DNA from: Lachnospiraceae bacterium
Lineage (GTDB): Bacteria; Bacillota; Clostridia; Lachnospirales; Lachnospiraceae
Reading direction: 5' to 3'
Assembly: GCA_024684085.1 (NCBI GenBank)
Contig: JAIKXM010000022.1
Span: 1-64,000 of the forward strand
Length of the DNA stretch: 64,000 nt
Shown here: positions 51,149 to 60,378 of the stretch, one piece after another
How the letters are laid out: each line of letters starts with the position of its first letter
Numbering within the stretch: the stretch's first letter is position 1
Translations under genes and position numbers: made by a program
The notes under the pieces: model-generated
What the model was told of the DNA's origin: nothing
The model's database searches: none
Seen by the model: only the letters and a program-made list of their open reading frames with translations

Positions 51149-51532
51149 ATGATATCGATTGATTATTCTGACAAAAGCCCCATATATGAACAGGTGCTTC
51201 GTAAGATGGAGAATCTGATCGTGAACGGAGTTCTTGCGCCGGATGATAAGATGCCTTCAGTAAGGAATCTGGCTATCGAACTCTCAATTAATCCCAATAC
51301 CATACAACGGGCTTATGGAGAGCTCGAGCGGAAGGGATATATCTACACCGTAAAAGGAAGAGGCAATTTTGTATGTGGTTCTGACAAATGGAGGAGTACT
51401 AAGGTGGAAGCATTGGAGAAGCAGCTGATACAGGTTCTTAGGGAGCTTAAGAACGTTAATGTGGACGGGGATCACATTAAGAAGATCGTGGATGAATGTC
51501 TGGGAGGAAAGAATAATGATAAAAATCAATAA
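51149..51532 (+). CDS. GntR-family regulator, YtrA subfamily
   Basis: A protein of 127 residues with an N-terminal winged helix (YEQVLRKMENLIVNG, MPSVRNLAIELSINPNTIQR, YTVKGRGNFV) and only a short helical tail, as in YtrA-type regulators that control neighbouring ABC transporters. It overlaps the ATPase gene by 17 bases. The palindrome at 51101-51129 is the likely binding site. Confidence 0.92.
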   Translation: MISIDYSDKSPIYEQVLRKMENLIVNGVLAPDDKMPSVRNLAIELSINPNTIQRAYGELERKGYIYTVKGRGNFVCGSDKWRSTKVEALEKQLIQVLRELKNVNVDGDHIKKIVDECLGGKNNDKNQ

Positions 51533-52418
51533 TGTTGTTAAGAACTTCTCGGATATCAAGGCTGTTGACGGTATCAACGCAGACATATCCGAAGGTTCGG
51601 TATTCGGTCTTGTGGGTACCAACGGTGCCGGCAAGAGTACACTTATGAGAATGCTGGCCGGAGTGCTTAAGCCTGACAGCGGTCAGATAATCATAGACGG
51701 CATGAGCGTATATGAGAATGAAGAGGTCAAGAAGCAGATCATCTATATATCTGATGAGCAGTACTTCTTCCCTAACTATACGGCTGATGAGTGTCGTGCT
51801 TTCTATGCGGGAATATATGACAATTATGACAATGAACTGTTCGATGAACTCATAGGTAAGATGGGCCTCGACAAGAGACGCAAGGTCAATACTTTTTCCA
51901 AGGGTATGAAGAAACAGCTCTCCATTATCCTCGGAGTCTGTGCCCATCCCAAGTACCTTCTGTGTGATGAGACTTTTGACGGACTCGATCCGGTCATGAG
52001 ACAGGCCGTTAAGAAGCTGTTCATCGCGATGATGGAAGACTACAATATGACTCCGATCATCGCTTCGCACAACTTAAGGGAGCTTGAGGATATCTGCGAG
52101 CACGTCGGCCTCCTTCACAAGGGCGGTATACTGTTCAACAGAGATCTGGAAGAAATGAAGCTTAATATACATAAGGTGCAGTGTATTTTCAAAGATGCCG
52201 ACGGACGTGCTGATTTTGAAAAAAATACCGATATTATGTCAACCTCAGTTCGGGGTTCTATGTATACTTACACGATCAGAGGCGGCGTGGATGAGATCAG
52301 GGCGCGGTTAGACGACATTGACATGATCTTCTATGAACTCCTTCCGCTTTCCCTTGAGGAGATCTTTATATCTGAGACGGAGGTAGTCGGTTATGACATC
52401 AAGAACATCATTGATTAA
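51516..52418 (+). CDS. ABC transporter ATP-binding protein (YtrB-like)
   Basis: The ATPase subunit, 300 residues. Walker A is GTNGAGKST, the signature motif reads FSKGMKKQ in place of LSGGQ, Walker B is YLLCDETFDGLD and the H-loop is IIASHNLREL. The FSKGM variant is common in ABC-2/YtrB-type exporters. GGGAGGAAA precedes ATG 51516. It overlaps both neighbours, which supports a three-gene operon for export or stress resistance (substrate unknown). Confidence 0.92.
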   Translation: MIKINNVVKNFSDIKAVDGINADISEGSVFGLVGTNGAGKSTLMRMLAGVLKPDSGQIIIDGMSVYENEEVKKQIIYISDEQYFFPNYTADECRAFYAGIYDNYDNELFDELIGKMGLDKRRKVNTFSKGMKKQLSIILGVCAHPKYLLCDETFDGLDPVMRQAVKKLFIAMMEDYNMTPIIASHNLRELEDICEHVGLLHKGGILFNRDLEEMKLNIHKVQCIFKDADGRADFEKNTDIMSTSVRGSMYTYTIRGGVDEIRARLDDIDMIFYELLPLSLEEIFISETEVVGYDIKNIID

Positions 52419-54522
52419 TTATATAAAGGGCGATGTGAGGCGAAAAAGCTGGATGTATGTATCATTCATGGTAATCCTCTTCTTCAGTATGCCGTTTAAT
52501 GTTATCTCGCAGTTGTATATGTACAGAGATGAGTTAAATGTTTCTGTATACGACAGGATGATAATGGAGCGCACACTTGCCACGATATTGAAAAGTGCGT
52601 ACGGAACCGCAGTGGTCTGGGCCGCAATTGCCGGAACGGCATGGGGAATGCTCACGTTTTTCTATTTATACAGTCGCTCCAGAGTGGATCTCATCCATAG
52701 TCTGCCTATCACGCGTGTAAGATTGTTCAGAGCTAAGATATGGACGGATTTTCTGATATTTGCTGTTATCTCACTGGCAGCATATGCATCGGTTGTGATC
52801 GTATATGCGGTTAACGGCCATATGACACCGGATCACTTCATTTATTCTGTAAGGAGTTATTTAGTCGGTTTGGCAGCTTATGCGCTTATGAATGTCATAA
52901 CTGTTATCGCAGTTATGTTAACCGGAACCGTATTTATGGGTGTTGCGGCGATCATATTCTTATTCACGTTTGCATTTCCGATCAGGGTCATGGCAGACAG
53001 TCTGGGCGCTGTTTTTTACGAGACTTATTTCTGTATGCCGGATTCGACAATAAATGCATTTAATAAGCTGATCCCGTATGACATCATTGCCTGTCTTAAC
53101 AGAGACGGTGGGACAGGTCTGTGGATCTATACAGTTGTATTGACAGTCGCCTTATATTTTATCGCAAAAATGCTGTATATTAAGAGACCAAGTGAGGGCG
53201 CAGGTATATCCATCCTTCATCGACCGGTCGCTGTTGTGACAAGCTCCATCCTTACGATAGAGGCAGCTCTTTTAGGTGCGCTGTATTCTGCTTATCTTTT
53301 TGATCTCGACAGATGGGGAGGTATCTGGTGCTGGATCTTAATGTTGCTATTTGCCCTGTTGGCTCATATGCTGTTGCAGATGGTGATAGAGCAGGATGCA
53401 AGAGCTTTTCTGAAGAATAAGGGACAGTTTGCGGTATGTATTGCGATCACGGTTATGATCCTGTTGGGTATGAGATGGGATGTTTTTGGATTTGACAGAT
53501 ACATTCCCAAGGCAGAGGATGTGGAATTTGCCACTATAACTCAGGAATATGTGGATGGATCCATTCAACAGTACGAGAAGGTCGACTCTGATAATTCTCT
53601 CCACTATATATCATGGGATAATGATTTCTACAGTAATTACACTTATGTAAGTAATTATGAATATAATTATGATAATATGAGATTCCGTGAGGAGAATGAG
53701 ATCAAGAGTATCATAAGTATAGCGCAGAAGGGAATAGATAATCCTGCGGCCGACAGTGACAGCAGGGGATTCTTGCCTTATATTATCCGTGATTATGGAT
53801 ATAATGACGAATTATATTACAACGAAACCGTTATATGCTACCATCTTAATTCAGGAAGAGAGGTTGTTAGAAGCTATCATATTGATGATTCGACAGATCT
53901 TCTGCCCGAGTTGTCCGTTATCTATGGGTCAGATACTTACAGAGATGCCAAATATCAGGCGAAGGAATTCTACGAGGCAGGATATATAGATAGTATAGAG
54001 ATCGTTGACGAGCGGTATGAGACGGTTGCCAGAGTAGAAGGAAAGTCGGTTGAAGAGCTTCTGGATGCCTATATGGAAGATGTGAAGACTTATCCGTTGG
54101 CTAAGATGGAAGGTAATCTTCCCAGGGTATTCATGAGATCCTACAGTGATAATGGTGCCGACTGTATGGATGGGTATTATATATATCCTTATTATCAGAA
54201 GACACTGCAATGCCTCAGCGAATGCGGAATAGTTATTTCCAATGAGCGTGTTGATGAGGTTGAACGCATAGAGGTATATGATTATGAAGACGGTGAGGGT
54301 CATGCATTAACCCGCCCCGCGGATAATGAACTCATGGATGAGATAATTGAATGTGCGATCCCCGAGGTAATGACATATGGGGCAAGATATTTCTTTAAGT
54401 CGGAAGATTCATTCTATATGGACTTCTATAATAAATACGACGCAGACTTTAACTGTGTTTCTTATGTAATACCCAAAGGCAGAGTACCTGAGAAGCTTGC
54501 AGCAATGCTGGCTGAAGATTAA
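52393..54522 (+). CDS. ABC transporter permease with large extracellular domain
   Basis: A protein of 709 residues. The N-terminal half has about eight to ten transmembrane helices in an ABC-2-like arrangement with the cytoplasmic motif VDLIHSLPITRVRLFRAKIW. The C-terminal 320 residues after the last helix (CIAITVMILLGMRWDVFGFD) form a hydrophilic Tyr/Asp-rich domain like that of YtrB-partner permeases. ATG 52393 overlaps the ATPase gene by 26 bases. The 3' end overlaps the converging radical SAM gene by four bases, with no terminator between them. Confidence 0.82.
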   Translation: MTSRTSLINYIKGDVRRKSWMYVSFMVILFFSMPFNVISQLYMYRDELNVSVYDRMIMERTLATILKSAYGTAVVWAAIAGTAWGMLTFFYLYSRSRVDLIHSLPITRVRLFRAKIWTDFLIFAVISLAAYASVVIVYAVNGHMTPDHFIYSVRSYLVGLAAYALMNVITVIAVMLTGTVFMGVAAIIFLFTFAFPIRVMADSLGAVFYETYFCMPDSTINAFNKLIPYDIIACLNRDGGTGLWIYTVVLTVALYFIAKMLYIKRPSEGAGISILHRPVAVVTSSILTIEAALLGALYSAYLFDLDRWGGIWCWILMLLFALLAHMLLQMVIEQDARAFLKNKGQFAVCIAITVMILLGMRWDVFGFDRYIPKAEDVEFATITQEYVDGSIQQYEKVDSDNSLHYISWDNDFYSNYTYVSNYEYNYDNMRFREENEIKSIISIAQKGIDNPAADSDSRGFLPYIIRDYGYNDELYYNETVICYHLNSGREVVRSYHIDDSTDLLPELSVIYGSDTYRDAKYQAKEFYEAGYIDSIEIVDERYETVARVEGKSVEELLDAYMEDVKTYPLAKMEGNLPRVFMRSYSDNGADCMDGYYIYPYYQKTLQCLSECGIVISNERVDEVERIEVYDYEDGEGHALTRPADNELMDEIIECAIPEVMTYGARYFFKSEDSFYMDFYNKYDADFNCVSYVIPKGRVPEKLAAMLAED

Positions 54523-55436
54523 CTGTAAAGGGAAGCGTCATCGGTTCCGTATCCGGTGACACTTTCATGATCGAAAGCGGGGATATAGTCGGAAACGGCT
54601 GCCCCGCTTTCCTGTATATATCCGTTGGTCAGTCCGAGAGAAAGCGCATGATCCACTACTTTCTCATATTCGCGACGCGTAAGACGGCGGTTTAGCTCGC
54701 TGTATTCAAGATCCGTACGCATAGGCGTGTACTGGCTCATAAGGCTTATATACAGAGATGTGCCGTATTTAGAAGCAAGGTGATTCAGTATCAGCTTACT
54801 GTCCTTTGTATGACCGGGAAGCACAAGATGGCGGACGATGACGCCCTTCTTAATGATGCCATCTTCATCGAATAAACATTCCGGCTGTTGACGAAGCATC
54901 TCATCAAGGGCCGTAAAAGCTACCTCGCGATAATCGGGAGCGGAAGAGAAGCGTGCCGACAACACAGAGTCGTAATATTTAATATCCGGCAGATAGATAT
55001 CGATAAGCCCTTCCAGTGCTCTCAGACTGTTCGGTGAATCGTAGCCCGAAGAGTTATATACGATGGGTATCGTAAGTCCGTTCTGTTTTGCCATTCTGAT
55101 AGCAGGAATTATGGCGTGAATATAATGTGAAGGCGTCACAAGATTGATATTATGCGCGCCCTGTCCCTGCAGATCGAGCATTATCGACGACAGGTCTTCA
55201 ACAGACACACAGATGCCCCTGTTTCCGCGGCTGATCTCGCTGTTCTGGCAGAAGATACACTTAAGATTGCATCCTGAGAAAAAAACAGCGCCTGAGCCGT
55301 TCTTACCGCTTATGCACGGCTCCTCCCATAAGTGCAGTGCAGCCCTTGAGATGCAGGCAGATTCGGGTGAATTGCAGTAACCGTTTTTTTGACTTCGTTC
55401 GATATTACATTTTCTGGGACATAAATTACAGATCAT
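54519..55436 (-). CDS. Radical SAM protein (PflA-like)
   Basis: A protein of 305 residues. The iron-sulfur-binding CxxxCxxC is in GCNLKCIFCQN. An N-terminal MICNLCPRKCNIE segment gives extra cysteines (CxxC...C) like those of PflA-related and AmmeMemoRadiSam-associated enzymes. A barrel region with YNSSGYDS and DIYLPDIKYY follows. It is likely a glycyl-radical activase-like or related enzyme; the partner is not in the window. It is divergent from mscL. Confidence 0.85.
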   Translation of the reverse strand: MICNLCPRKCNIERSQKNGYCNSPESACISRAALHLWEEPCISGKNGSGAVFFSGCNLKCIFCQNSEISRGNRGICVSVEDLSSIMLDLQGQGAHNINLVTPSHYIHAIIPAIRMAKQNGLTIPIVYNSSGYDSPNSLRALEGLIDIYLPDIKYYDSVLSARFSSAPDYREVAFTALDEMLRQQPECLFDEDGIIKKGVIVRHLVLPGHTKDSKLILNHLASKYGTSLYISLMSQYTPMRTDLEYSELNRRLTRREYEKVVDHALSLGLTNGYIQESGAAVSDYIPAFDHESVTGYGTDDASLYS

Positions 55437-55536
55437 AAGAATATTTTATCATATTTTGCCCCGACTCGTGTTATAATAACATCGCCTGTAACATAACGGA
55501 CAGGATGATAAATATAATAACGAAAGGGCTTGGAGT

Positions 55537-55947
55537 ATGAAGAAATTAGTATCAGAATTTAAAACTTTTATTGCAAGGGGCAATGTGATCGACATGGCAG
55601 TAGGTATCATCATTGGTGGTGCTTTTACAGGTATCGTTAATTCACTTGTAGACGATGTGGTAATGCCTGTTCTGTCACTTATCACAGGCGGTGTTGATTT
55701 TACCAAGATGAACGTTGTATTCGGAAGCGGTGAGAATGCGGCAACTCTTAATTACGGCAATTTTATCGCTGCGGTTATCAACTTCCTTCTGATCTCACTT
55801 GTAGTATTCTGCATGGTTAAGGCTATCAATAAGGCACATAAGAAGAAGGATGAGCCTGTAACCACCAAGGACTGCCCTTACTGCTTCGAGAAGATCTCGA
55901 TCAAGGCAACCAAGTGTCCTCATTGCGCAAGCGAATTGAAGGACTAA
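55537..55947 (+). CDS. mscL: Large-conductance mechanosensitive channel with C-terminal zinc ribbon
   Basis: A protein of 136 residues. The N-terminal helix and first transmembrane segment ([23 protein letters not shown], with the pore-lining Gly-rich stretch) and the second transmembrane helix ([16 protein letters not shown]) define MscL, which opens on membrane tension to release solutes. Instead of only the usual C-terminal helical bundle it ends in a zinc ribbon with two CPxC knuckles ([20 protein letters not shown]). GAAAGGGC stands near ATG 55537 and a TATAAT box is at 55472-55477. A perfect terminator follows. Confidence 0.93.
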   Translation: MKKLVSEFKTFIARGNVIDMAVGIIIGGAFTGIVNSLVDDVVMPVLSLITGGVDFTKMNVVFGSGENAATLNYGNFIAAVINFLLISLVVFCMVKAINKAHKKKDEPVTTKDCPYCFEKISIKATKCPHCASELKD

Positions 55948-56010
55948 GCCTGGCTTATGTTGCCACAGCAGGTTGGCGGATTCAGGATATATAAGTATTG
56001 ATCATATTAT

Positions 56011-56043
56011 CAAATAAGCGGGAGGGATCCTCCCGCTTATTTG
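56011..56043. terminator. Terminator after mscL
   Basis: CAAATAAGCGGGAGG and CCTCCCGCTTATTTG, perfect over 15 bases with a three-base centre; usable in both directions. Confidence 0.88.
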
Positions 56044-56157
56044 TACGACGCTGCAAAACGGATAGCCGGCGATGCTTCCTAAACCGGGCTTGCATTTAAG
56101 GAGGGTCTGTTGCTGCCGTGCGTTTTCTGCACGACGCTGCAAAAACTGATAGCCGGC
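56042..56157. repeat. Pair of direct repeats upstream of the DUF4317 gene
   Basis: ACGACGCTGCAAAA followed by GATAGCCGGC occurs at 56042-56070 and again at 56128-56157, 86 bases apart, with only small differences between copies. Confidence 0.75.
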
Positions 56158-56200
56158 ACTGTTAAGCATATATATTTACGTTCACAAGAGGAGCCTTTTT

Positions 56201-57469
56201 ATGAATAAGAAAGATGTATTGGAACTGAAGAAGAGATATAAGAAAGAATCCTGCACCATCAATCGAATGGCAGGCTGCTATGTCGACGGCAATAAGGAGA
56301 AGATCCTTAAGCTGAATGAGGATTTTCTGAATCTTAAGGAAGAAGAGTTCTATAAGTTCATGGAGATCGCCAAGAAGACCATATCCGGTACGATCGGCAA
56401 TAATATACTTGAACTGGAATTTCCGCTTGATGAGGAAGCGCCCGGAGGCAGACAGCAGTTCCTCTATGGCTTAAGGTCAGATGCGCTTAAGAATGAAGAC
56501 CTGCTCGACAGACTCTATGATCTGATCATCGACAGTTATCAGTATGTCGGCAATTATCTTATTCTTGTATTCCATGATACCTACGACATCATGACTAAGA
56601 CTTCGGATAATAATAAACTGGACGAGTCTGAGGAAGTATACGAATACCTTCTTGTCTCTGTCTGCCCCGTAACCCTTTCCAAGCCGGGGCTCGGATATCG
56701 CAGCGACGAGAACAGGATCGGTGCGAGGATAAGAGACTGGGTAGTTGGTGTTCCTGATCTGGGATTCCTCTTCCCTGCCTTTGATAACAGGAGTGCCGAT
56801 ATACATAAGGTCGACTATTTTGTAAGAGATGCGAAGGATTCACATTCAGAGTTCGTGACGGATGTGCTTGGCTGCGGACCCAAGAAGACTGCTGCAGAGC
56901 AGAGGATCGCCTTCTCTTCAATAGTTAAGCGTGCCTACGGTATCAACGAGGAAGGCGGCGAAGAAGCCCTCGTTGCCATTCAGGAGAGCCTTAACAATAG
57001 GATAGATACCGGCGAGGAGATGACCGATAAGGAAAGAGAGAGTATTCTCCTTGATGGAAAGGTGATCGAGGAAGTGCTTCAGGAGAACAACATAGAAGGC
57101 GAGCCCGCAAGGATCATCAGGGAGATAGTGCAGGAGGAATTTGCCGATGAGCTTCCCGCTGTTGCCAATCTCATAGATAACAAGGCATTGGAAGCCAATG
57201 CCAAAGAGAAGGAAAAGAGAGAACTCGTAAAAGAGGTTGCCACTTTAAAAACCGAACTTGCGAAGAAGACTCAGGAATATGAAGAGACCATTACCGCTAA
57301 GGAAGCCGAAGAGGAAGAGGAGAAGAAATACGATATCGTCGTAAGAGTTAAGCCCTCAAGAGCCGACAAGATAAGGTCTCAGATGATAGATGAAAGGAAA
57401 TACCTCATCATCCCGCTTGAAGAGGATGATGAGCTCAATGTTAACGGTATCAAGACTGCGATAAGATGA
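56201..57469 (+). CDS. DUF4317-family protein
   Basis: A cytoplasmic protein of 422 residues widely conserved in Lachnospiraceae. The opening MNKKDVLELKKRYKKE and CTINRMAGCYVDG are typical of DUF4317. Residues about 350-390 form a coiled coil (KEKRELVKEVATLKTELAKK), followed by a short alpha/beta tail (YDIVVRVKPSRADKI). Biochemical role unknown. AGAGGAGCC precedes ATG 56201. It overlaps uvrC by four bases. Confidence 0.82.
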   Translation: MNKKDVLELKKRYKKESCTINRMAGCYVDGNKEKILKLNEDFLNLKEEEFYKFMEIAKKTISGTIGNNILELEFPLDEEAPGGRQQFLYGLRSDALKNEDLLDRLYDLIIDSYQYVGNYLILVFHDTYDIMTKTSDNNKLDESEEVYEYLLVSVCPVTLSKPGLGYRSDENRIGARIRDWVVGVPDLGFLFPAFDNRSADIHKVDYFVRDAKDSHSEFVTDVLGCGPKKTAAEQRIAFSSIVKRAYGINEEGGEEALVAIQESLNNRIDTGEEMTDKERESILLDGKVIEEVLQENNIEGEPARIIREIVQEEFADELPAVANLIDNKALEANAKEKEKRELVKEVATLKTELAKKTQEYEETITAKEAEEEEEKKYDIVVRVKPSRADKIRSQMIDERKYLIIPLEEDDELNVNGIKTAIR

Positions 57470-59286
57470 GAGAAGGATTTGATCTTGACGAAGAACTGAA
57501 GAAACTGCCACATAAGCCGGGTGTATATGTAATGTACGACGAGCAGGACGTGATCCTCTATGTCGGAAAAGCGGTGGATCTCCATAACAGGGTAAGATCC
57601 TATTTCCGTGCCAATATCGGACGAGGACCCTGGATAGACCGGATGGTATCCATGATATCATACTTCGAGATAATAATCACCGATTCCGAGCTTGAGGCAC
57701 TTGTTCTTGAGAATAATCTCATCAAGGAGAATCATCCCAAGTACAATACGATGCTCATGGATGATAAGACCTACCCCTTTATCAAGGTTACACTTGGCGA
57801 GGAGTACCCAAGAGTGGTCTTTTCAAGAGACATGAAGAAGGATAAGTCCAGATATTTCGGGCCTTACACCTCGGCAGCTTCCGTTAAGGATACCATAGAA
57901 CTTGTGAATACCCTGTTCAGACTCCGCACCTGCAGGAATAATGTGACTAACGGCGTTAAGACCAAGGACAGACCCTGCCTTAACTATCATATGGGCAGGT
58001 GCATGGCTCCCTGTCAGGGTAATGTGCCTGTTGAGGAATATGCCGATCAGTTACGGGAGGCTCTGGAATTCCTTGACGGCAGATATGATGATATCCTCAA
58101 GGATCTTGAGAAGCGTATGCAGGAAGCAAGCGAAGAGATGAACTTCGAAAAAGCAGCCCACATAAGGGATCTTATGGCGAGCGTGCGCGCCTGTGTGCAG
58201 AAGCAGAAGATAACCGACAGCGGTCAGTCTGATCGTGATATACTGGCGATCGCTGAGGAAGGCGAGAACGCAGTCGCCCAGGTTTTTTTCATAAGGTCGG
58301 GTAAGATGATAGGAAGGGAACACTTCTTCATGAAGGTCACTGAAGATGATCTCGCCGTGCATATCGGTGATTTCATCAAACAGTACTACGTGGGGACTCC
58401 CTATATTCCGCGTGAGATATTCGTTCAGTGTAAGATCGACGAAGCCGGAGTGATAGAGGACTGGCTCAGCAGTAAGCGCGAGGGTCGTGTATATATAGTC
58501 GCTCCCAAGAAGGGCCAGAAGGAAAAACTGGTGGAACTCGCTTATAAGAATGCCCTTCAGGTGCTTAAGCAGGACAGCGAACGGGCACTGAGGGAGGAGA
58601 AGAGGACTCTCGGCGCGGTCAAGGAGATAGGCGATATCTTAGGGATCGAGGGCATCTCAAGAGTGGAGGCTTTTGATATCTCCAATATATCGGGATTCGA
58701 GAATGTCGGATCCATGGTCGTCTTCGAGAAGGGTAAGCCAAAGAAGAGCGATTACAGGAAATTCAAGATAAAGACGGTCGCAGGACCGGATGATTATGCG
58801 TGCATGAGGGAAGTGATGACCCGCAGGATGAGCCACGGCGGATATCCGGATCTTTTCCTTATGGACGGCGGCCGCGGACAGGTGAACATAGCTCTTGAAG
58901 TTTTAAAAGAGTTTGGACTGGATATTCCGGTCTGCGGTATGGTGAAGGACGATCATCACCGTACAAGAGGTCTGTATTATGACAATAAAGAACTGCCGAT
59001 CGACCGCAATTCGGAAGGGTTTAAGCTGATAACGAGGATTCAGGATGAGGCGCACAGGTTCGCGATCACTTATCACAGGAGTCTTAGGAGCAAGGATCAG
59101 GTTCATTCGATACTGGATGATATTCCGGGAGTGGGTCCCGGACGAAGGAAGATCCTTATGAAGCATTTTGAGTCCATAGATGAGTTGAAGGATGCGGGTA
59201 TCGACAGATTGGCGTCAATTGATGGAATACCACGCAATATTGCGGAAGAAATCCATTCATTTTTCCATAGTGATATGGTAGAATGA
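57466..59286 (+). CDS. uvrC: Excinuclease ABC subunit C
   Basis: Nucleotide excision repair endonuclease of 606 residues that makes both incisions around UvrAB-marked damage. Domains in order are GIY-YIG nuclease (KPGVYVMYDEQDVILYVGKA, residues about 13-95), Cys-rich linker (CRNNVTNGVKTKDRPCLNYH...CMAPC), UVR motif (FEKAAHIRDLM), RNase H-like C-terminal nuclease (EAFDISNISG, LFLMDGGRGQ), and a helix-hairpin-helix pair (IPGVGPGRRKILMKHF, IDGIPRNIAEEI). It is complete. The ATG overlaps the DUF4317 stop. Confidence 0.96.
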   Translation: MREGFDLDEELKKLPHKPGVYVMYDEQDVILYVGKAVDLHNRVRSYFRANIGRGPWIDRMVSMISYFEIIITDSELEALVLENNLIKENHPKYNTMLMDDKTYPFIKVTLGEEYPRVVFSRDMKKDKSRYFGPYTSAASVKDTIELVNTLFRLRTCRNNVTNGVKTKDRPCLNYHMGRCMAPCQGNVPVEEYADQLREALEFLDGRYDDILKDLEKRMQEASEEMNFEKAAHIRDLMASVRACVQKQKITDSGQSDRDILAIAEEGENAVAQVFFIRSGKMIGREHFFMKVTEDDLAVHIGDFIKQYYVGTPYIPREIFVQCKIDEAGVIEDWLSSKREGRVYIVAPKKGQKEKLVELAYKNALQVLKQDSERALREEKRTLGAVKEIGDILGIEGISRVEAFDISNISGFENVGSMVVFEKGKPKKSDYRKFKIKTVAGPDDYACMREVMTRRMSHGGYPDLFLMDGGRGQVNIALEVLKEFGLDIPVCGMVKDDHHRTRGLYYDNKELPIDRNSEGFKLITRIQDEAHRFAITYHRSLRSKDQVHSILDDIPGVGPGRRKILMKHFESIDELKDAGIDRLASIDGIPRNIAEEIHSFFHSDMVE

Positions 59287-59433
59287 GGTAGTGTGAGCTT
59301 GTGATCCGGTATTGGTTACCGAAGTATCGGAGCGAATGCCTGTGACCGATATGGGTTCGTGATCCCGTATCGTTAAGCGGGGCATGGTAAGCCGCATGTA
59401 TTAACCGTTGAATAGCGCATAGGAGAGATGAAG

Positions 59434-60375
59434 ATGGCAAGTGTTAAATTATCTGAGATCATAGAATATCAGAAGCTGGAGAAGCTGACTCCCGAGATAG
59501 ATATCAAGGGTATCAAGATAACCCAGCCTGATATCAACAGACCAGCCCTTCAGATGGCCGGATATTTCGAACATTTTGAGGCAACACGACTTCAGATCAT
59601 TGGTTTTGTGGAGTATTCGTATATGCAGAGCCTGACTGAGGAGCAGAGGGAAGAGGTATACAATCAGCTTCTTTCATATCCCATTCCCGGAATCATCTTC
59701 TGTAGAGAGCTTATACCTGATGAGCAGTTCAAGAAGATCGCTATTGAGAAGAAGGTACCCCTTCTTATGACGAAGAAGGCTACTTCCGCTTTTACGGCTG
59801 AGATCATCAGATGGCTCAATGTTAAGCTTGCTCCATGTATCTCAGTACACGGTGTACTTGTGGATGTCTTCGGTGAAGGCGTACTCATAACAGGTGAGAG
59901 TGGAATCGGTAAGTCGGAAGCGGCTATCGAGCTCATTAAGAGAGGACATCGTCTTGTAACTGATGATGTTGTCGAGATCAGGAAGGTTTCGGATGAGACA
60001 TTGATCGGTACTGCACCCAATGTAACCAAGCATTTTATTGAGATCCGCGGTATCGGCATAGTCGATGTCAAGACACTGTTCGGTGTATCCAGCGTTAAGG
60101 ATACTCAGAATATCGATCTTGTCATCAGACTGGAAGATTGGGACAAGGAGAAGGAATACGATCGTCTCGGACTTGAGGAAGAATATATAGAATACCTTGG
60201 CAATAAGGTAGTCTGCCATAATATCCCCATCAGACCCGGTAGGAATCTTGCCATTATCTGCGAGTCTGCCGCTGTTAATCACAGACAGAAGAAGATGGGA
60301 TATAATGCGGCACAGGCACTCTATGAGAGAGTACAGAACTCACTTGCCCAGAGAAGAGAAGAAGAAGAGGAGTAA
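59434..60375 (+). CDS. hprK: HPr kinase/phosphorylase
   Basis: A bifunctional enzyme of 313 residues that phosphorylates or dephosphorylates Ser46 of HPr and so sets carbon catabolite repression in Gram-positive bacteria. It has a Walker A GESGIGKSE, a catalytic TDD-type loop (HRLVTDDVVEI), and the family signature EIRGIGIVDVKTLFG. ATG 59434 is preferred over 59428 because GGAGA lies eight bases before it. It is the first gene of a tight block with the ROK kinase, murB and rapZ. Confidence 0.95.
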   Translation: MASVKLSEIIEYQKLEKLTPEIDIKGIKITQPDINRPALQMAGYFEHFEATRLQIIGFVEYSYMQSLTEEQREEVYNQLLSYPIPGIIFCRELIPDEQFKKIAIEKKVPLLMTKKATSAFTAEIIRWLNVKLAPCISVHGVLVDVFGEGVLITGESGIGKSEAAIELIKRGHRLVTDDVVEIRKVSDETLIGTAPNVTKHFIEIRGIGIVDVKTLFGVSSVKDTQNIDLVIRLEDWDKEKEYDRLGLEEEYIEYLGNKVVCHNIPIRPGRNLAIICESAAVNHRQKKMGYNAAQALYERVQNSLAQRREEEEE

Positions 60376-60378
60376 GAG

